64,000 nt of DNA. Origin: Holacanthus passer (lineage: Eukaryota > Chordata > Actinopteri > Pomacanthidae). The stretch covers positions 744,001-808,000 of the forward strand of contig JAFREQ010000044.1 in assembly GCA_025331565.1 (NCBI GenBank), written 5' to 3'. Below the pieces are notes generated by a model that was given only the letters and a program-made list of their open reading frames with translations, was not told the origin of the DNA and did no database searches. The translations under genes were made by a program, and so were the position numbers. This document shows positions 1-12,800 of this stretch, in pieces (the stretch's first letter is position 1; every line of letters starts with the position of its first letter).

Positions 1-239
1 CTCCTCTGCCTTTCCGAGGAGGCCTGTGCTGCATGTGTTTGTGTTAATCCAACCGTGCAGGAGAATTTTGTTCTTCCCCTCCAGACTGACCGTTACGTTG
101 TTTGGGTTCTTACATTCCGTCCATGTCGCCTGAAGACTTAGGAAGTAATATCCTTCCTTCATTATCGTCAGTTCTTTTCCTTCTTCTGAGACCAGGCCTG
201 GACTTGGATTCCTTGCTATCCATGTTATCTCGTCGTTGA
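1..239 (-). CDS. Exon 4 of the TNF ligand: start of the TNF homology domain
   Basis: The acceptor is a clean pyrimidine tract ending in CACAG at 241-240. The preceding exon leaves one base, which completes a Val codon. The translation contains ITWIARNPSP, then LTIMKEGYYFLSLQATW, the family pattern for the central beta strands (L-x-I-x-x-x-G-x-Y-F). Next come ECKNPNNVTVSLEG, with an N-glycosylation sequon NVT, and INTNTCSTGLLGKAEE. Cysteines in ECKN and NTCST could pair, as in CD70-type domains. The exon runs off the window on a codon boundary. Confidence 0.88.
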
Positions 240-1759
240 CTGTGGGTGACAGAAAAGCTGCTATTAGCTGTGTTTTTTTTTCTTCTTTGAACTGTATTTT
301 GAATATTGTGTGTAGTGATCAAATTAACATGACACAAATGTGCATCACCTGCCAGTGTACGGTAATTAGAGATTCATGAATTGTATTTACTGCATTTATA
401 CAGCCCCTCTGACTGGGACATTCCAACAGCTTGTCATCATGTACAAATTTTTACTTCGTCATACATTCTGAAAAAGGAAATACTTAAAATAGGACAGCTT
501 TACCTTCCCTAGCCTTATAGGTCAACATTTGTCCCTCGCCCAAGAGAAGTCCAGGCCCAGAGGAGAACTGCTGAAAGAGGAAGAGAGCTGTTAATCTCCA
601 AAATTAGAAACATTTAGCATTGAGTGTGGCACCTGCATGGCCCCCATAGCGACACATGGACCAGCTACACAGACGTTACACTTTTTTAACGTGGTGCTAT
701 AAATAGCACCTCCATCTGATAAGTGCAAACTGAATAGATCATTCACTCTCTTCAGAAGGAAAATGAAGACACAACAGTTTAGTTTAGTGGCATTTCCCCG
801 AATGTGGCAATGACGTCACTGTGCTTCCTCCAAGATGTGAGGAAAGTGGTTAGACTGTATGACATGAAGGAACTCAGATGAAAAGTAATTTGAGGTAGAT
901 CTGCCTAGTCTGCAAGGTTTATGTGTCTGGAATACTTGGATTGCAAAAGGTGATGACAATAACATGACATCTTAAGCAATGAGAAGATGTGTGCCTATAT
1001 TGTGAGAATATATAACACAACACTGTGAGGTGAACAGGAGAAGAACAGACCCTGGGGCTGTGGTTATCTTACCGAAGGTGTACTGGTTTCCCAGGATGGC
1101 ACTCCAGGCTCAGTGGCTACAGCGCTACTGTTCTGATACTGGAGAAGGAAACAGAAGCACAAAATATGCTCATAATAAGTGTTACAAGAGGGTTTTGAAA
1201 AACAAAAGTGTCTATGAATGAAGGGTGTAGGTGCAATAACGTCATTCAGCATCAGTTCTATAAAAGGCATTGCTAAATTTGGCCACGGTTTCTTTTTATT
1301 ATCTCTGGGGTATGGATTTAAACATTTCTGTTTGAACATTATGCAAAATCTGTCACAGTTTTGGAGTCAAAACAGGGTCTCTACAAAAAGCTGCAGAGCA
1401 CAGGCGGGGCCGTCTTTCTCGCCAGCTGTGCTACCAGCAAAACCACAAGAAAGAACAGATGCACTGCCCAGGTGTTTTAATATACGAGTACCGACATTCA
1501 TCCTATTCATTCAAATGTGTCAGGGGCAACAGTACAACTCTTGTACAAGTTTCCGATGTAAAGTTTGTATCTCAACTTTAATGACCATGAGATATTGTAG
1601 TGATGAATGAATTCAATCTGAAGATATTTTAAGAGGTCTCACCGGGCCATGATGTCCAACTGTGAAGAAGAGGATGATGACCACAGCCTGGAAAATGGAA
1701 AGGATGGTCGTCCACAACAGGAGGACATAGATTAGGGAATGCTGGGTAGGATGTGGCAT
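1..1759 (-). CDS. TNF superfamily ligand, 3' end cut by window edge
   Basis: Type II membrane cytokine of the TNF family; such ligands trimerise and signal through TNFR-family receptors on other cells. Four exons are read on the minus strand: 1643-1759 (ATG at 1759), 1073-1138, 504-570 and 239 to beyond 1. Introns are GT-AG, and phases 0, 0 and 1 join without a stop. Exon 1 gives an 8-residue cytoplasmic end (MPHPTQHS) and a hydrophobic anchor of about 27 residues. Exons 2 and 3 are short stalk exons of 22 codons each. Exon 4 holds the TNF homology domain. The one-anchor-exon, two-small-exon, one-large-exon layout is the classic TNFSF gene structure. Which member it is remains open: paired cysteines in the domain recall CD70, and a 19p-like neighbourhood would fit CD70, TNFSF9 or TNFSF14. 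The frame is open upstream of the ATG but contains no earlier ATG as far as I followed it. The C-terminal half of the domain is outside the window. Confidence 0.85.
1643..1759 (-). CDS. Exon 1 of the TNF ligand: signal anchor
   Basis: This is a 39-codon exon. ATG has A at -3 (good context) and the donor is GTGAGA at 1642. The anchor reads roughly SLIYVLLLWTTILSIF followed by QAVVIILFFTVG. There is no cleavable-signal pattern, and the C-terminal side continues into a stalk, as expected of a type II protein. The cytoplasmic end is unusually short, so an upstream alternative exon 1 is possible. Confidence 0.8.
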
Positions 1760-2402
1760 CGTCAGTCCAACGACAGAACTCAGAGTGGCCTGAGCCTGGG
1801 GAGCGCAAGAAGACAGATGTTCAGAGCTGACGACTGCACAGGTCCCGGGTTTCCTCTGCTGTGCACTACAGCAGTGTGTGTCTTCGCTTCCTGTGCTCAG
1901 TGTGTGCGTGTGATAAGTCTGACTGTGTTCAGCCGTGCCTTGAGTATCTATAGAACAGAGAGGAATCCAGATGGTACTTTCCCCTGGATGTTAGTGAAGG
2001 TAAACACAGCAGACACAGATTGTATCTGAATATTGGGGCTGGCCCTTTTCTCATCACTACTTGCACAGAAAGGAGGAGCAAGACTCTTTACTAGGGAAAG
2101 AAGGAACTTTGACTTTATGAAGAGTGTTTGGGTGGTGGTGATATATGAATTATCTTTTCTTACGTGTGTTTTTAGTTCAAATTGAAAGTCACTGCCGTGC
2201 TGTTTTTGCTCCCGCTTCCCCTTTATTCTCTACACATCCTTAAATTAAACACAGTAGAGTAAAATTAGTGCCCTGAAAACTACTCTGGAGCAGGATAATG
2301 CGTGTGAATGATAATTGATTAAAACAGTTCAACAAGAATCTATTTATTCAGCATTACATTATTGAGGCTTTTAACCTGGAAATCTGATTTTTGTAGGCTA
2401 AT

Positions 2403-2650
2403 AAGATAAGATAAACCTTTATTCATCTCACAGAGGGGAAATTTACAAGACCAGAAACTATAGAGATAAAGTGAATACAATATATACAATATAAACAAAG
2501 ATGAAGTTTATGGACATTAACATTTGAGAATCCATTACAAGCCAGGAGAAAAAGACTGTTCACCCTTACTGTGTAATTCATTTGAAATACTACTGTGTAA
2601 GTCAACATTGAATACAAATTGTACTTCTTCACCTGTTCAGTCAATATTAT
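2403..2650 (-). repeat. Probable teleost retroelement fragment (GATAAGATAAACCTTTATT-type end)
   Basis: The stretch begins with repeated AATAAGATAAGATAAACC, then CTTTATTCATCTCACAGAGG and GGAAATTTAC, followed by AT-rich sequence with ATATATACAATATAAAC. This 'CTTTATT...GGAAATT' end is a common interspersed motif in fish genomes, which I attribute to the tail of a LINE-type element from memory. Strand and 3' boundary are estimates. Confidence 0.45.
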
Positions 2651-5148
2651 GTGGCTAATAAATTTTTAGACTAAATCAAACATCATCTGTCATCTGACAT
2701 TGCGAGACTCTCGATCAAATACATAGAACAAAATGTCAGATTAGTAATGGAACTCACCAAATGTCATGGTACTGTATGTTGTTTATTTTTTGCACTTCTT
2801 GAAAATTCACACTCGCATCTGAATTCTGGTTGAGGTCAGTAAATGTGGTTTCACTTTCTCCGTTTGTACTTTGCCTGGGGAAAGTTTTGTGGCAGCAAAA
2901 CACCAAGGGTTTTGGTACAGGTATGTGTCATCACATCGAACAGAGGACTTGAGAACAAAATGATACCTGTAATAGGCTACCTTTATGACTGGCAGTGGTC
3001 AAGTGACAGAATAACAAACAACATGTCCCGGTTGTTAATCCACAGTTTATGTGTACTGCAGATGCTGCAGATCAGTAGGATAGTATTTTAGTTAAATAAT
3101 GGCAGTCACAACCTAATATTTGAATTGGACGGGAAAAGCAGAAGTGCAGTTGTGTTTCTGAGAGTCAGCACTATCCAGTCATGTGCACGATTAAAACATA
3201 GTGAGAAATTCCTCTGTTTTTTGGTTTGTGATGACAAACATGATGGAAATTCACAGGAAAACAAAATAGTTTCAGCATTGTTTGCAGCTTAGTTCTGAAA
3301 GCGTCAAACCAAATTGTCTGACATATATCCTGCATATATTCTGAATGAATCATAGTTTCATTTCAGAAGCACAGAGGAAACCTGAAATCATTCAATCATT
3401 TGATCCAGCATTTTTGGAGTGGGGGAGGGTGGATACCTGTGATAATGAGCTACATTATATCGGAAACAGTGACATATAATTTCAAAGAAGAAAGTAAAAT
3501 CAGATCAGAATTGTCTAAGAGTGTTAACGCCAACGTGTATATTGTCATAGATGGGCCGTGACAGCAGTACATATGCTCAACGAAACACAGCAATGGTGAA
3601 GTATTGGTTCACCATATGACAAAGGTCTTAACTTGGACACATTTGACAAATACTTAAATATTTATTGATAAGTATTTTCAATAAATTCTATGTGACTCCA
3701 GCCATTTTAGATGCACTTCTCAATGACTCCTGATGATACACAGCATGTTTACTTCCTCTGACTTTCTGGCCACCAAATAATGATTTACAGCCATCTAGTG
3801 GATGTAAATCAATAATGCACAAAACAGAGAGATCTGATATTTAAAAAAAAGAATAGAAAATGTCAGGTTATAAAACTAGTTGCAATATGCTTTATGCTTC
3901 TCTACTCTTGGCCTATGGTAAATGTAAAACTGTAACACCCGGTGACCCTAAAAAACATGTCCTGGTATTCACATCAGTTTTCACTATATCATTGAAGGAG
4001 GATGAGCCACAGGTCAAAATACTGCTGTGGTGAAGACTCAGGTTTATAAATGTGCTTATAAATACATATGGATGAATCTGTTACTGTTAAAAATTACATC
4101 AGTATACATTTATCTGTGTGTGTCTACAAACTGCAGTATATAAAAGTACCCTTTAAAAAAGCACTCTCCTTCCTCCTTTCACTTTTCTTTTTGGAAACTT
4201 CAACATATAGTTTATCAGTTGTATACTAAAATCAAAATGAAGCTAAATGCCAAAAGTTTGAAGCCATTTATTTAGACAGTGGGAGGTTAATAGTAAGGCC
4301 TAGATTTGTTAAATTAACTGTAACTCCAAGAATGTGAAACTGACAAACTCTAAAAATGTGTGACTTCAAGGTTTTGCCTCATGGGAGGGCTACAACATCT
4401 AGGTTACATACAGCTCACGAACGAAAAATGAAAGAGCAGATGAGAAAATGGAAAATTGAAGGAGTGGAAAAAAACTGTTTTATATTTTCCAGACCATTTG
4501 CATTTTTCGATTTCATTCTATTCATTCAATAATGGTCTAATAATCCCCAGGGTGGCAGAGAAATAAATAATCTATTTTCCATTTTGGGTAAAATTGAGGG
4601 TCATACTCGTGCATAAATATGAGTGTAACTTACACAAAAAGCAGCTTTAAATGAAACTCAGTGAAAATATGAAATGAAATGAAATATCACATTTAGAACA
4701 ATTAGTTATGAATTGATCAGTCGGATTACTGTTTAACTAATGAACTGTTTAAACAAAAATACCAAAAAGTTATTTGTTCCGGCCTCTCAAATGTGAATAT
4801 TTGCTGTTCGTCTTTGTCTTATATATGGATAAATATGTCATATATAACAGGTGTCCTTTCCTATCCTCTGCCATTTTATAGACCAAAGTCTGAGAAACAA
4901 GCAGCTGTGCCTCTGTTTTTACACCAGGTGGCAGGAAAACTCTTACACAGGGCTCTAATAAGAACAACCAGGAGCTCATCACTGAGGGATCAAATGGCAT
5001 ATGCAGCTAACTGATTGATTTTAATAATAAAATATGTGGCGATGTGCATTTCATAAACTTTTATAACCTTCTAATAAGTTTCCTGAGAGACCTATTTCAT
5101 GCATACAGATTGTGTTTTGTGTGTCTGTATGTCTTTCTTTCTGTCTAG

Positions 5149-5890
5149 TGCATTGGCAGACAGTCAAACGACAGCAGTCAATATTATGGAAAAATCAAAC
5201 TACCAGGCAGTCTTGCATGTTTAAAAGGCAGATGGTGCAACAAATATGATTATATTATCTTAATATAGAATAATTACCTTTTTCTGTGCAGCAAAGCCAG
5301 AATGAAACCACAACTGAGAAAACTACACAGCTGTCTCATTATTAGTAAAATAGCCCATTGAATTTATTTTTGCTGCTGTTTCTTTCATGTTTCTTTTCTG
5401 TCATTATTAAGAATACCCCAGTTGCACAAGTTGAGATTTAATATGATCACAATTACACTTTCTGTCATTGTGCCCTCATAGTTGAAAAATTACTGCATTG
5501 GCAGACAGTCAAACAACAGTAATCAATACTGTGGAAAAGTCAAACTGTTAGCAGTCTTGCATGTTTAAGGGCACATATGGTGCAATAAGTAGGATTATAT
5601 TATCTAAGAAAAGGTTAATTTAAAAAAAACTTCTTTATGTGCAGCTACGCCAGAATGAAATCACAATTGAAAAAACTAAACTGAAAACTACATTATTTGT
5701 CACATTATTAGTAAAATAGTCTATTGAAGCATATATTGTGGAAAAGTCAATCTTGCATGTTTAAGGGCACAGATGGTGCAATAAGTATGATTATATCATC
5801 TTAATAAGGACTCATTATTTTTTCTGTGCAGCAAAGCCAGAAATCACAACTGAAAAAAAAAACTATATTATTTGTCCATTATTAGTAAAA
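5149..5890. repeat. Diverged direct tandem repeat, three partial copies
   Basis: Copy 1 (about 5149-5493) and copy 2 (about 5494-5733) both start with TGCATTGGCAGACAGTCAAA. Copy 3 (about 5734-5890) lacks that head and starts at ATTGTGGAAAAGTCAA. All three share CTTGCATGTTTAA, a GATGGTGCAA-type block, GATTATAT, a GTGCAGC-AxGCCAGAA block and ATTATTAGTAAAA. A segment like TTGCTGCTGTTTCTTTC follows copy 1 and copy 3 but not copy 2, so the full unit is about 345 bases with internal losses. No open reading frame is shared by the copies. Confidence 0.75.
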
Positions 5891-6466
5891 GTTTGCTGCT
5901 TCTTTCCTGCAGGGTCCTTAAATCTGCTTCCTCTGAGGAAGGCAGGATGTGTTTGTGGGACGTGTCCTCACATGGGTGGCACAGTCTGATGGGACAGGAC
6001 ACCTCACAGACAAGAGGACCAGTCACTTCACAGCTGTCAGGTCAGGTGGATCAAACATGTTGTCGTGAGCTCCAGCCTCATCGTTACACATTGATTTTTG
6101 CTGGCTCTTACTGCGTCAAGTCAAACAGAATAACACCGGAATTTACATTATTTCTCAACCAAACTTGAGTTGCTCGACCAACTGGGCGACTAACGTCCAT
6201 CCAGGAAGTGTTTTATTTTGAAATCCAAACTTCTATGTTTCGTTATTTAGTTTGACATAAGTTTGCATGTTAGTGTTTTCAGGACGTTTTGAGAGCAGAG
6301 GAAAACACGCTCCCACAGAAGAAGTTGGCTGAGAGGTTGAACTGACTTTAACCAACCAGCTTCCATGTGTGTTTTTGCTTTTTTTTTATGTCAGTCTTGT
6401 AACTTTTTACCTCAACCAGCAGCTGGTGGCTTGATCCGGATCTGCTGCTGTCAAACTTCGGTTGAC

Positions 6467-6499
6467 ATGGATTTGTTGCACCGACGGCGGATGGACTGA
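6467..6499 (+). promoter_or_regulatory. Upstream ORF in the phospholipid phosphatase leader
   Basis: A short reading frame, MDLLHRRRMD then TGA, starts 135 bases before the main ATG and ends 102 bases before it. It contains a second in-frame ATG just before its stop. If the mRNA starts upstream of 6467, it could lower translation of the main frame or favour reinitiation. The transcription start cannot be seen in the sequence. Confidence 0.4.
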
Positions 6500-6601
6500 A
6501 AGGTTTTGTGCATTTCTACGACAAAAACAAGACCCATTGCAACTACTTTTTTAAAAATTATTATTATTTTGAAACAAGTTGCCATTAACCTATTTTTAGA
6601 C

Positions 6602-6809
6602 ATGCAAAAGTTCAATTCCACCGACTCCCACAGCAGCACGCTGCCCCGGGACGCGGAGCTCCAGCTGCGGCTGGCTGACAGCGGAGGCTCCGGGGAGGGG
6701 AAGGAGAACGGGGATGGGAAACATTTCCTCCCCCAGCCTGAGGAGGAGAGCTCGTTTTGCACCAAGAGGAAGATGCTGGTCGGGTTGGACGTACTATGTC
6801 TTTTTGTCG
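6602..6809 (+). CDS. Phosphatase exon 1: long cytoplasmic N-terminus and start of first helix
   Basis: Begins MQKFNSTDSH and ends LDVLCLFV plus one base, donor GTAAGA. MQ at the start recalls PLPP3. Residues 15-55 are rich in Glu, Asp, Gly and Ser, and GC content is well above the flanking DNA. Confidence 0.9.
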
Positions 6810-9800
6810 GTAAGATCTGTTTACTTATTTTTTTTTTTAAATAGGTTTTTATTTCTTATTATGGGTTGACTGCAGTTTAAGAATTCAAATTTCAATACAC
6901 ATCTCATTCAAAGCTTTGACTTTATAATAACTAACTTTTCATATTTTTTTCTATTTTTATTATATTAGCTCCAATATGTCAACACAAGCTTTGCAGATCA
7001 TGTTAACTTTTCAGAGGTTAGAGTGAGTTTAAATGAAGCTGGGAGGGAAAAAAAGCACATTTGTTAAGGTTAATGAAGCAAAGCGTTTTTCCACAAGTCA
7101 AATGGAAACAGAAAACTTTGAGCTCGGTGCACGTGGGGGCAGGAGGTGGAGGAGGAGGTGGGGGCTCAGCTGGCAGGAGCTGAGTTGTCCCGGGAATTCA
7201 TCTGTTCCCATGCTTTACCCCCCCCAAAACTTCCCTGGAGGAGAACGTGGGAATCGGGATTAAAAACAAGGCCCATGCTCGTGTGTTACCTCTGTTCGCT
7301 TTATCTCCTCTCACTGCAGGATCACTGAATGTCAGCCACAGATCATTAACAGGGCTCAGCTGGGAGACTGTGCAGGCTTATAACTTCAATAACACTAACC
7401 AGCACTTTTCACCAGGAGAATTAGAAACATCAGTAACAACAACTCAGGAACCACTGACAGAACCATAATGAAGGAGTGGTCACAATTTCCCTGTAATTAC
7501 ATAGTAATTACTAATGGAATTTCAGCTAATTGTGACAAGTAATGATTGATTTTTATCATGAAGTATTTTTCTTTATATATTATTGCCCAGATTTGTGTTA
7601 AAACTGCTTACTCTCACATTACAATGTTTTGTTTTTTTTGCTTATACAGCAAAAAAAACACCTTTTTTAACTTACATTGGAAGAAACGCAAGCTTGCAAA
7701 TGTATATTTTTACCATGATTTTTACTTGATAAATTATATTTAGATAATGAAAATAGCCACATTAATCATATATCCATCATATGGACACATATAATATCAG
7801 AGGACTCATTAGATTTGGTCAAATTGTGATTACAGAGGAGCGTAATTGTCATTATGTTAGATAGGATTACCTCAGACTTAATATGATCACGATTACACTT
7901 TCTCTCATTGTTCAGAAATTACTCTAATAGTGAGATTGAACTGTTCATTGGCAGAAAAATTCTCCAGATCCTTCAGTTACATAAATGTAGTAATAAATTA
8001 GGAATGATTAGCATTAACATGTTAATAAGTGGCCAAAGTAGAAACTGATTTGTTTCCATTAATATGTAGGCATTACTGTAATCATATACTGTAGTTTGTC
8101 CATGTCATGCTTGGTAGAACTGATCCATGTGTTTATGTAGTTCAAACCCCAGTAATGCAGCATATATTAGGAGATAATTCTATTTTTTCATGTGTAACAT
8201 TGATCTGCCAAGAATCCGGTGACTGAAACTGTCAGAGAAATGTTGAATGCTGTGGTGTAAATGTCTGACAAAATGGGAATACACCAGTGAAAAACCAGTA
8301 CCTTAGAAGTGTACTGGACTCTTACAGGACTTGAGTAAAAGTACTTAATTGTGTGACATCCACTGAAAGCCAGTTTCACTTTGCTACCTGCCTCACTAGA
8401 TTTAATGAAGAGCGAGACAAAATATAGTTTCATAAGTTTCATGTCGTCATCTCACATGACTCCGATAGGGATGGGAGCATGTGTGAATGAGTGATTATTC
8501 GGACCGGCGGCAAAAACGGGAAAGGGAGAACCCGTCGAGGCAGACCAACAGGTCTCAGCCTCATTGACACTTAAAGATTAGGAAGTAGGCTGGCAGACAA
8601 AAAAACGACAGTGTGAGGCAGTTAGTTTCATTGCTGTGTTATTCTTAACCCCTGCAGGTATGCTATTAGCTGTGCACTTATACACATCTCAGCAGATTTG
8701 TTTTGTGCTTAGGAAGTGGCTAGTGACCCAGCATCAGTCAGCACAAGGGAGGAAATGGTCTCTCTCAGTTCTCCTCCTAAGATACACACTGAGCACGCCA
8801 CTTGCCTTCTCAGAAAATTGCGTGCCCTGACCCCTCTTATCCCCCTCTGACTAGATTACAACACTGAGACTGAGTCACTGAGCCTCAAACTAGACACAGC
8901 AGATCGGATTTAGAAAGTCAGTCAGTCTTGTGACTGAAATATTCGTTTGTAAAGAAAAAGGAATTCACCTTCTTGCCTTGGATGTAACAGTAACACAAGT
9001 CCTGGTTTGATTTGATAGGATCAATATGATTGTGTTTTCAGTTTATGTTTTTCGTCATTATAAAAGTGAACAAGGTGTTAAAGTTTGACATGAAGATAAA
9101 GTGTCCTGATCCATTAGGCGTAACGTCTCTTCAGCAAAAACACAAATCAGTCGTCAAAACCATCTGTGGTGACAAACAAATGAGTTATCTCAGATCATAA
9201 CCACAATGCCGCTGGTTGCTCAATACACTAAGTGTATTCAAATTATGATGTAGTGCAATATAAGGTATTGTCATAGCCATTGTGCTACTTGTAAAGCTTA
9301 TTAAATTGCTTACACATTCCCTGCTGTCTGACTACATCCTGCCTGTCTCTGTCCTGTTAACCATCAAGTCAGTTATCAGCAGAGGCCTGACCTTGACTCA
9401 TCTGTGGACATTTGTCAGTGAATGTCATCCCTTGGTGAAAATGAATTGAGCCCTTCTCGCAGCTAAACCCTCTTATCTCTGACTAACCCAATTTTCCCTT
9501 AAAAATGCCATCATCAGATTCCCTCAGACGGCTGACCCGCCAGCATTATTCATCCCGTAAAAGGGCTCATTCACTACTGTATCTGAGGAATTTCACCCTG
9601 AAGCATCCCATCCTAATTAGTTATAAGCCGAAGAGGGATTCCACAATGATCTGAGGTTTTCACAGCTTCAACCAGGACTTACTTCGCATTTAAAGTGGCG
9701 ACATAAAGTTAGTATGGTGTGGCGTTATGAATGAAACTTAATCCGTCTGTGGAATGCGAGGATACTGAGGACATTAGCTGAGGTTTTGACTGAGGTTACC

Positions 9801-12800
9801 TGATCAGACTCTTACTCAACACCAGACTTGTCAAATATTGTTGTACTCCAGTCAAGAGGCAGTGCTGTTTACGGGGCTGTTCTGACATGCACATGAGGGA
9901 TGCTTCACAAAGATGGATTGTTCTGGTTCAGCTCAGTGTCAGTAAGTTCCATGTAAGTTGCAGCATGCAAGTGTTTGCTTGTGTGTCAGAGTGTGGGCGT
10001 GCATTCCTGGTGGGACTGCAGGGGTTTGACCGGGGGAGAACAGAATCTGCGCCCTGTGGCTGCATCTAAGATGTACCGTCCAGCCACCCAGAGGTCAGGA
10101 GGTGTCGGGTGTTTGTCATATCTGCCGAGCATGCAGGGACAGGCCTCCCAGTCTGCACTGCTGTTTCCCTCCTGCACAGGTGGTCCTTACTCTGTTATCA
10201 CCTCCATAAAACCAGTTATTGACTCTCTTAAGAGCAATTGGGAAATGATTGGAAGTGACACTTGACAGCCTACTATTAGCTTATACAGCTTAAAAGACCA
10301 TTACAATTGCCACTAGGCCTGACCTTCCTGTAGAGGCTAATTGTGAGATAGTTTCACACTTGATATGCGCAAGATGTCAGGCTGAGTAAAATAATACAAA
10401 AGAGAAAAATGCTTACGCTGTAGACAAATTGAAACAGAACTAGTTTTTGTATACTATAGAAAGAGAAAGCAGGAATTAGTTGATCAGTATGAGTGTGTGT
10501 TTTTGTTCTCGACGTGAAGCAGCATGCTTGGACGAGAGGACCGGTATCTACCTAAGGGATCTGAATTCTAAAAGAGCTCCCTCTTTCCAGTTTATCTCTG
10601 CTTTTGCCACCCTTTTTCTCCTCTTTTCTTCAGACAGACTATTTTGGGACTGAAGGTGTTCCAGCTATGTAGCGAGGTGTGTGAGTGTGTATGTTTTATG
10701 TGTGCATGTGTGTTTTGGGCGGGTGGCGGGTTTATCACAGACAATTCCTGGTTCAGTTCTTTTGGCAGAGAAAGCTGCCAAGTGAGTGAGACAGCAAGAG
10801 GCCGACATGTCACAGCATGCTGGTGTGTAGAGGGCCAGGAATATTAAATTGTCTCTTATGTGTGTGTGTTTATGTGTGTGTGTGCGTGCTTATGAGTAAA
10901 AGTGTGGGTGTGGGTGTTTTGGTGTATGTGTCATCATGGCTGCAAACGCGGACACCCTACTACAGCTGCCATGTGCGTGCTGTTTGTTGACAAATTTGCC
11001 GGTTGTGTTTTGCTGCGTGTTTTAGGCCCTGATCAAACACACTCTGAAGTTATGAAACACACTGGCGTCACTCTGCCTCTGACAGATGGAGACCCATTAA
11101 AAATGGCTCAGTGAAATCATTAGCTGGTGGAAGAAGTGATTTTGCTTACGCTCCCTCGTTAGTGTATTAATGCATCTCTTTCCCGTTTGACAGCGCTGCC
11201 GAGGCTCAGGAATCCATTAGCTGCACTCTTCCTTAGACAGACCACATGGGCACATGTATTTTGCTGTCAATATATCTTCCTTCGCCAGAGCCAGCTCAGG
11301 CCTTAGAAATGTCTCAGTTGCCTGGAGGCTGAAGGGCAAGTGAGAGCCTGAATGAGCGAACAGCCTTGGGGTGGGAGAGCAGAGTGAGGCGTGGAAAGAG
11401 AGAAGGGGTTGAGGATCTACAGTAGGGGTCGGAGGTCAGACCCAGGGGCGCCTGAGGGATCTTATCCACAGCTGTCTGTTCATGTCCTCGTGAGGAAGTA
11501 GTATTGAGAAGGATAAGAACTGTTCAGACAGCAAATAGCTTCAAATGTACTTTTAATGAGGCAGCTGCTATCTTCTCCTGGTTTCATAAGTGCCCAGGGT
11601 GGTCCATAGGTATTAGCCATAATGAGTGAATAAAGATGTGTGTAGTACTCTAATCCTCAGTGCTCATTAGCTAGAATGGGTTTGGAGAGGCTTACCATCA
11701 AAGTATCTACCTGAATCCAAATACAGCCTGTAGCCCCGCCTTTGCGTCTGTCAGAACTAATGACTCGTCCTCTTATGTCCGCCCCCCCCATACAGAGACT
11801 CAGACGACCCCCCTTGGCGCCACAGCACGGTTACCCATCGTCGGGACCGTTTTATCATTGTGTCACATCTCACCTGCTGGAGCCTTCCCTCCCTTCATCC
11901 TCTCAAGCTCCACTCTGAAGTTGTTCCAACTGCTTGTTCCCCTGCAAAACAAAACACCCTTACAAAACAGCCGTGCAGGCCTCGACTCTGTCCATACATA
12001 TAGTGCTGCCACAATCAGGTGCCCCATGCCAAATACCTCCCCCAGAGTCTCAACCACAACCCTGTGCCGTTCTCACATTGCAGACTGCCAGCCCTCACCT
12101 CATTGTGCACACCCTCACCTTCACACCGCGAAAACCACCAGAGAGCTCTTTTTTAAAGTTTCCAAGGTACATACCAGAGTGGCGGGTCCTTTATGTTCCT
12201 GCTGAATCAGACAGGCAGACAGACAGCCCACTTCAGACCTCACCACTCATGCCCTGAACTCCAGAGCCGGGCTCCAGGAAGCAGGTCAGTGAAGTGTAGA
12301 GAGAACAGAAGCAGCTGTGGGAAGCTTGTCTCCACTGGCCAGCCGTAACAGTAACAGTGGAAGGGGCAAGCAAGAGCTCTGCTGGTGCGCTGGTGGAAGG
12401 TAAAACAACATAAAGGCAGCTGGAACTAAATTGCTCACGAGAAATATTGTAATTCAGTTTATGCACATGTTCTTTTGCTCTTTGTGGGTTTGTTGATTTT
12501 GCACATTAAAAGCTTGAATAAATATTTGAGATTTTCAGCTAGTAAGGTACTTTCAGCTGTCTCGCTGTTTCTCTCAGGCCCTTGTCGTATGCCGTGTTTT
12601 TGGTACTGCATGATGTGATGTGGATACATGCGCCATATTTCTTAAGAATAGGACAAACCTGTGACTAACTACTTAAAAGCGGTTGTATGGAGTCCAGCAG
12701 CAGCAGATGTTGATGATAACAAAGACTGTTGTGGCTCCTCAGTCCCTCTTTGTTCTTCACTGATTAGACTCTTTGTGCTGCCATCAGGGCAGACAAAACA

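Larger units (their letters stand above)
1760..6601. other. Intergenic DNA between TNF ligand and phospholipid phosphatase, with 5' leaders of both
   Basis: The two genes are divergent, so this 4.8 kb stretch holds both promoters. I see no convincing TATA box and no further coding exon. It contains a retroelement fragment at about 2403-2650 and a diverged tandem repeat at 5149-5890; the rest is AT-rich unique-looking DNA. The last 300 bases before 6602 are presumably the 5' leader of the phosphatase, and contain a short upstream reading frame. Confidence 0.6.

Noticed and set aside
110..337. 75-codon minus-strand open frame
   Set aside because: It overlaps TNF ligand exon 4 in a different frame; the exon frame shows the TNF domain, this one is basic low-complexity sequence.
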